Assembly: GCF_012584515.1 (NCBI RefSeq)
Contig: NZ_CP051461.1
Coordinates: forward strand, 2,971,501 to 3,035,500
Direction of reading: 5' to 3'
Source of the DNA: Polaromonas vacuolata
GTDB taxonomy: Bacteria; Pseudomonadota; Gammaproteobacteria; Burkholderiales; Burkholderiaceae_C
DNA: 64,000 nucleotides
Shown here: positions 63,510 to 64,000 of the stretch, piece by piece
Numbering within the stretch: the first letter of the stretch is position 1
Layout: every line of letters begins with the position of its first letter
The notes under the pieces: model-generated
What the model was told of the DNA's origin: nothing
Database searches by the model: none
Seen by the model: only the letters and a program-made list of their open reading frames with translations
Translations under genes and position numbers: made by a program

Positions 63510-64000
63510 TTGTTTGTACTGTTTGAAGAAGCCGGTAAGTTTCTAGCCGGGCGCATCATGACCGAGGCAGATAGCTCGCTGCAAGTCGAGCTCGACTCTG
63601 GTAAGCGCGTAAAAGTCAAGGCCGTCAACGCCTTGCTCAAATTCGAAAAACCCGCACCCGCCGAGATGCTGGCAGCCGGCCAGCGCATCAGCCAAGACAT
63701 TGAGTTAGAGCTGGCTTGGGAGTTCGCCAGCGAAGAAGAGTTCGGCTTTGCTGACCTAGCACGTGACTACTTCAGTGCCGACCCATCCAAACCCGCGTCT
63801 TTAGAGCAACAAGCTGCAGCCCTGTTTCGCTTATTTGATTCCCCTCATTACTTTCGCCGCGCCGGCAAGGGACGCTTTAAGAAAGCCCCTGCCGACATCT
63901 TGCAATTAGCACTCGCAGCGATAGAGAAGAAAAAACAAGTCGCCCTTCAAATCGAAGGCTGGGCTAGCGAGCTAGCGTTGGGCAATTGCCCTGACCCTAT
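63510..64000 (+). CDS. RNB-domain exoribonuclease (RNase II/R-like), N-terminal part, cut by window edge
   Basis: The frame begins FVLFEEAGKFLAGRIMTEADS and continues with VELDSGKRVKVKAVNALLKFE, EFGFADLARDYF and HYFRRAGKGRFKKAP without a stop to the window end. This is the N-terminal region of RNase II-type proteins in Burkholderiales as I recall them; the catalytic RNB domain would lie beyond the edge. No ATG precedes this conserved start; TTG 63510 is the likely start codon. Confidence 0.85.
   Translation, partial: MFVLFEEAGKFLAGRIMTEADSSLQVELDSGKRVKVKAVNALLKFEKPAPAEMLAAGQRISQDIELELAWEFASEEEFGFADLARDYFSADPSKPASLEQQAAALFRLFDSPHYFRRAGKGRFKKAPADILQLALAAIEKKKQVALQIEGWASELALGNCPDP

Overview
The window looks like a chromosomal segment of a betaproteobacterium, most likely Burkholderiales/Comamonadaceae. 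This is inferred from gene content and order and from remembered protein families, not from a search. Supporting signs are TrpS with a C-terminal YegP-like domain, rpoH beside a full aa3-type cox cluster, opgGH beside a GlrK/QseG/GlrR-type system, a Lys/Ala-rich H1-like protein after nrdAB, and accB-accC-prmA-DUF3426. Almost everything is core housekeeping. There is no prophage, CRISPR array or restriction system. One apparently intact IS30-family element is present, along with one short remnant of a sugar-acid dehydratase gene.

Layout. 1-2.3 kb: end of a possible Sua5/YciO gene, an M50 site-2 protease, trpS. 2.3-4.3 kb: IS30 element and an orphan LuxR-type regulator in AT-rich DNA. 4.4-10 kb: tRNA-Ser(CGA), serS, a PLP dehydratase, ispH, fkpB, radC, an Smr protein. 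10-21 kb: gudD remnant, CIRCE-rpoH, then the cytochrome c oxidase cluster reading leftward (ctaC, ctaD, a 36-aa assembly protein, ctaG, DUF2970, ctaE, surf1, a Sco-like protein, ctaA, ctaB, sco). 21-31 kb: DUF2244, BioC-like, comF, trmL, a MaoC protein, orphan parA, M61 peptidase, enoyl-CoA hydratase, tRNA-Met, an AAA ATPase. 31-40 kb: miaB, glrK-qseG-glrR-like genes, opgG-opgH. 40-50 kb: KDG kinase, ffh, a CcsA-like protein, a PP0621 protein, ampD, nrdA-nrdB, the H1-like protein. 50-64 kb: DUF167, a PfkB kinase, DUF3426, prmA, accC, accB, tlpA, a nucleotidyltransferase-like protein, mpl, aroG, tldD, rodA, a YqiA-type esterase, and the start of an RNB exoribonuclease gene.

The most informative signals are regulatory and lie between genes. 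(1) A perfect CIRCE operator precedes rpoH. (2) A sigma-54 type -24/-12 element abuts the opgG start, with two TGTC-N10-GACA-like palindromes upstream that match the known E. coli GlrR motif. The glrKR-like genes sit immediately upstream, so a GlrR/sigma-54 circuit for periplasmic glucan synthesis is suggested. (3) Two NrdR boxes, 31 bp apart, overlap the nrdA core promoter. (4) aroG is preceded by a short leader ORF encoding KYFAYFWF and then a terminator whose 5' arm can pair with the leader, a classical attenuator layout. (5) The orphan LuxR regulator has Glu where the phospho-accepting Asp should be. All coordinates, motif positions and starts were read by hand.
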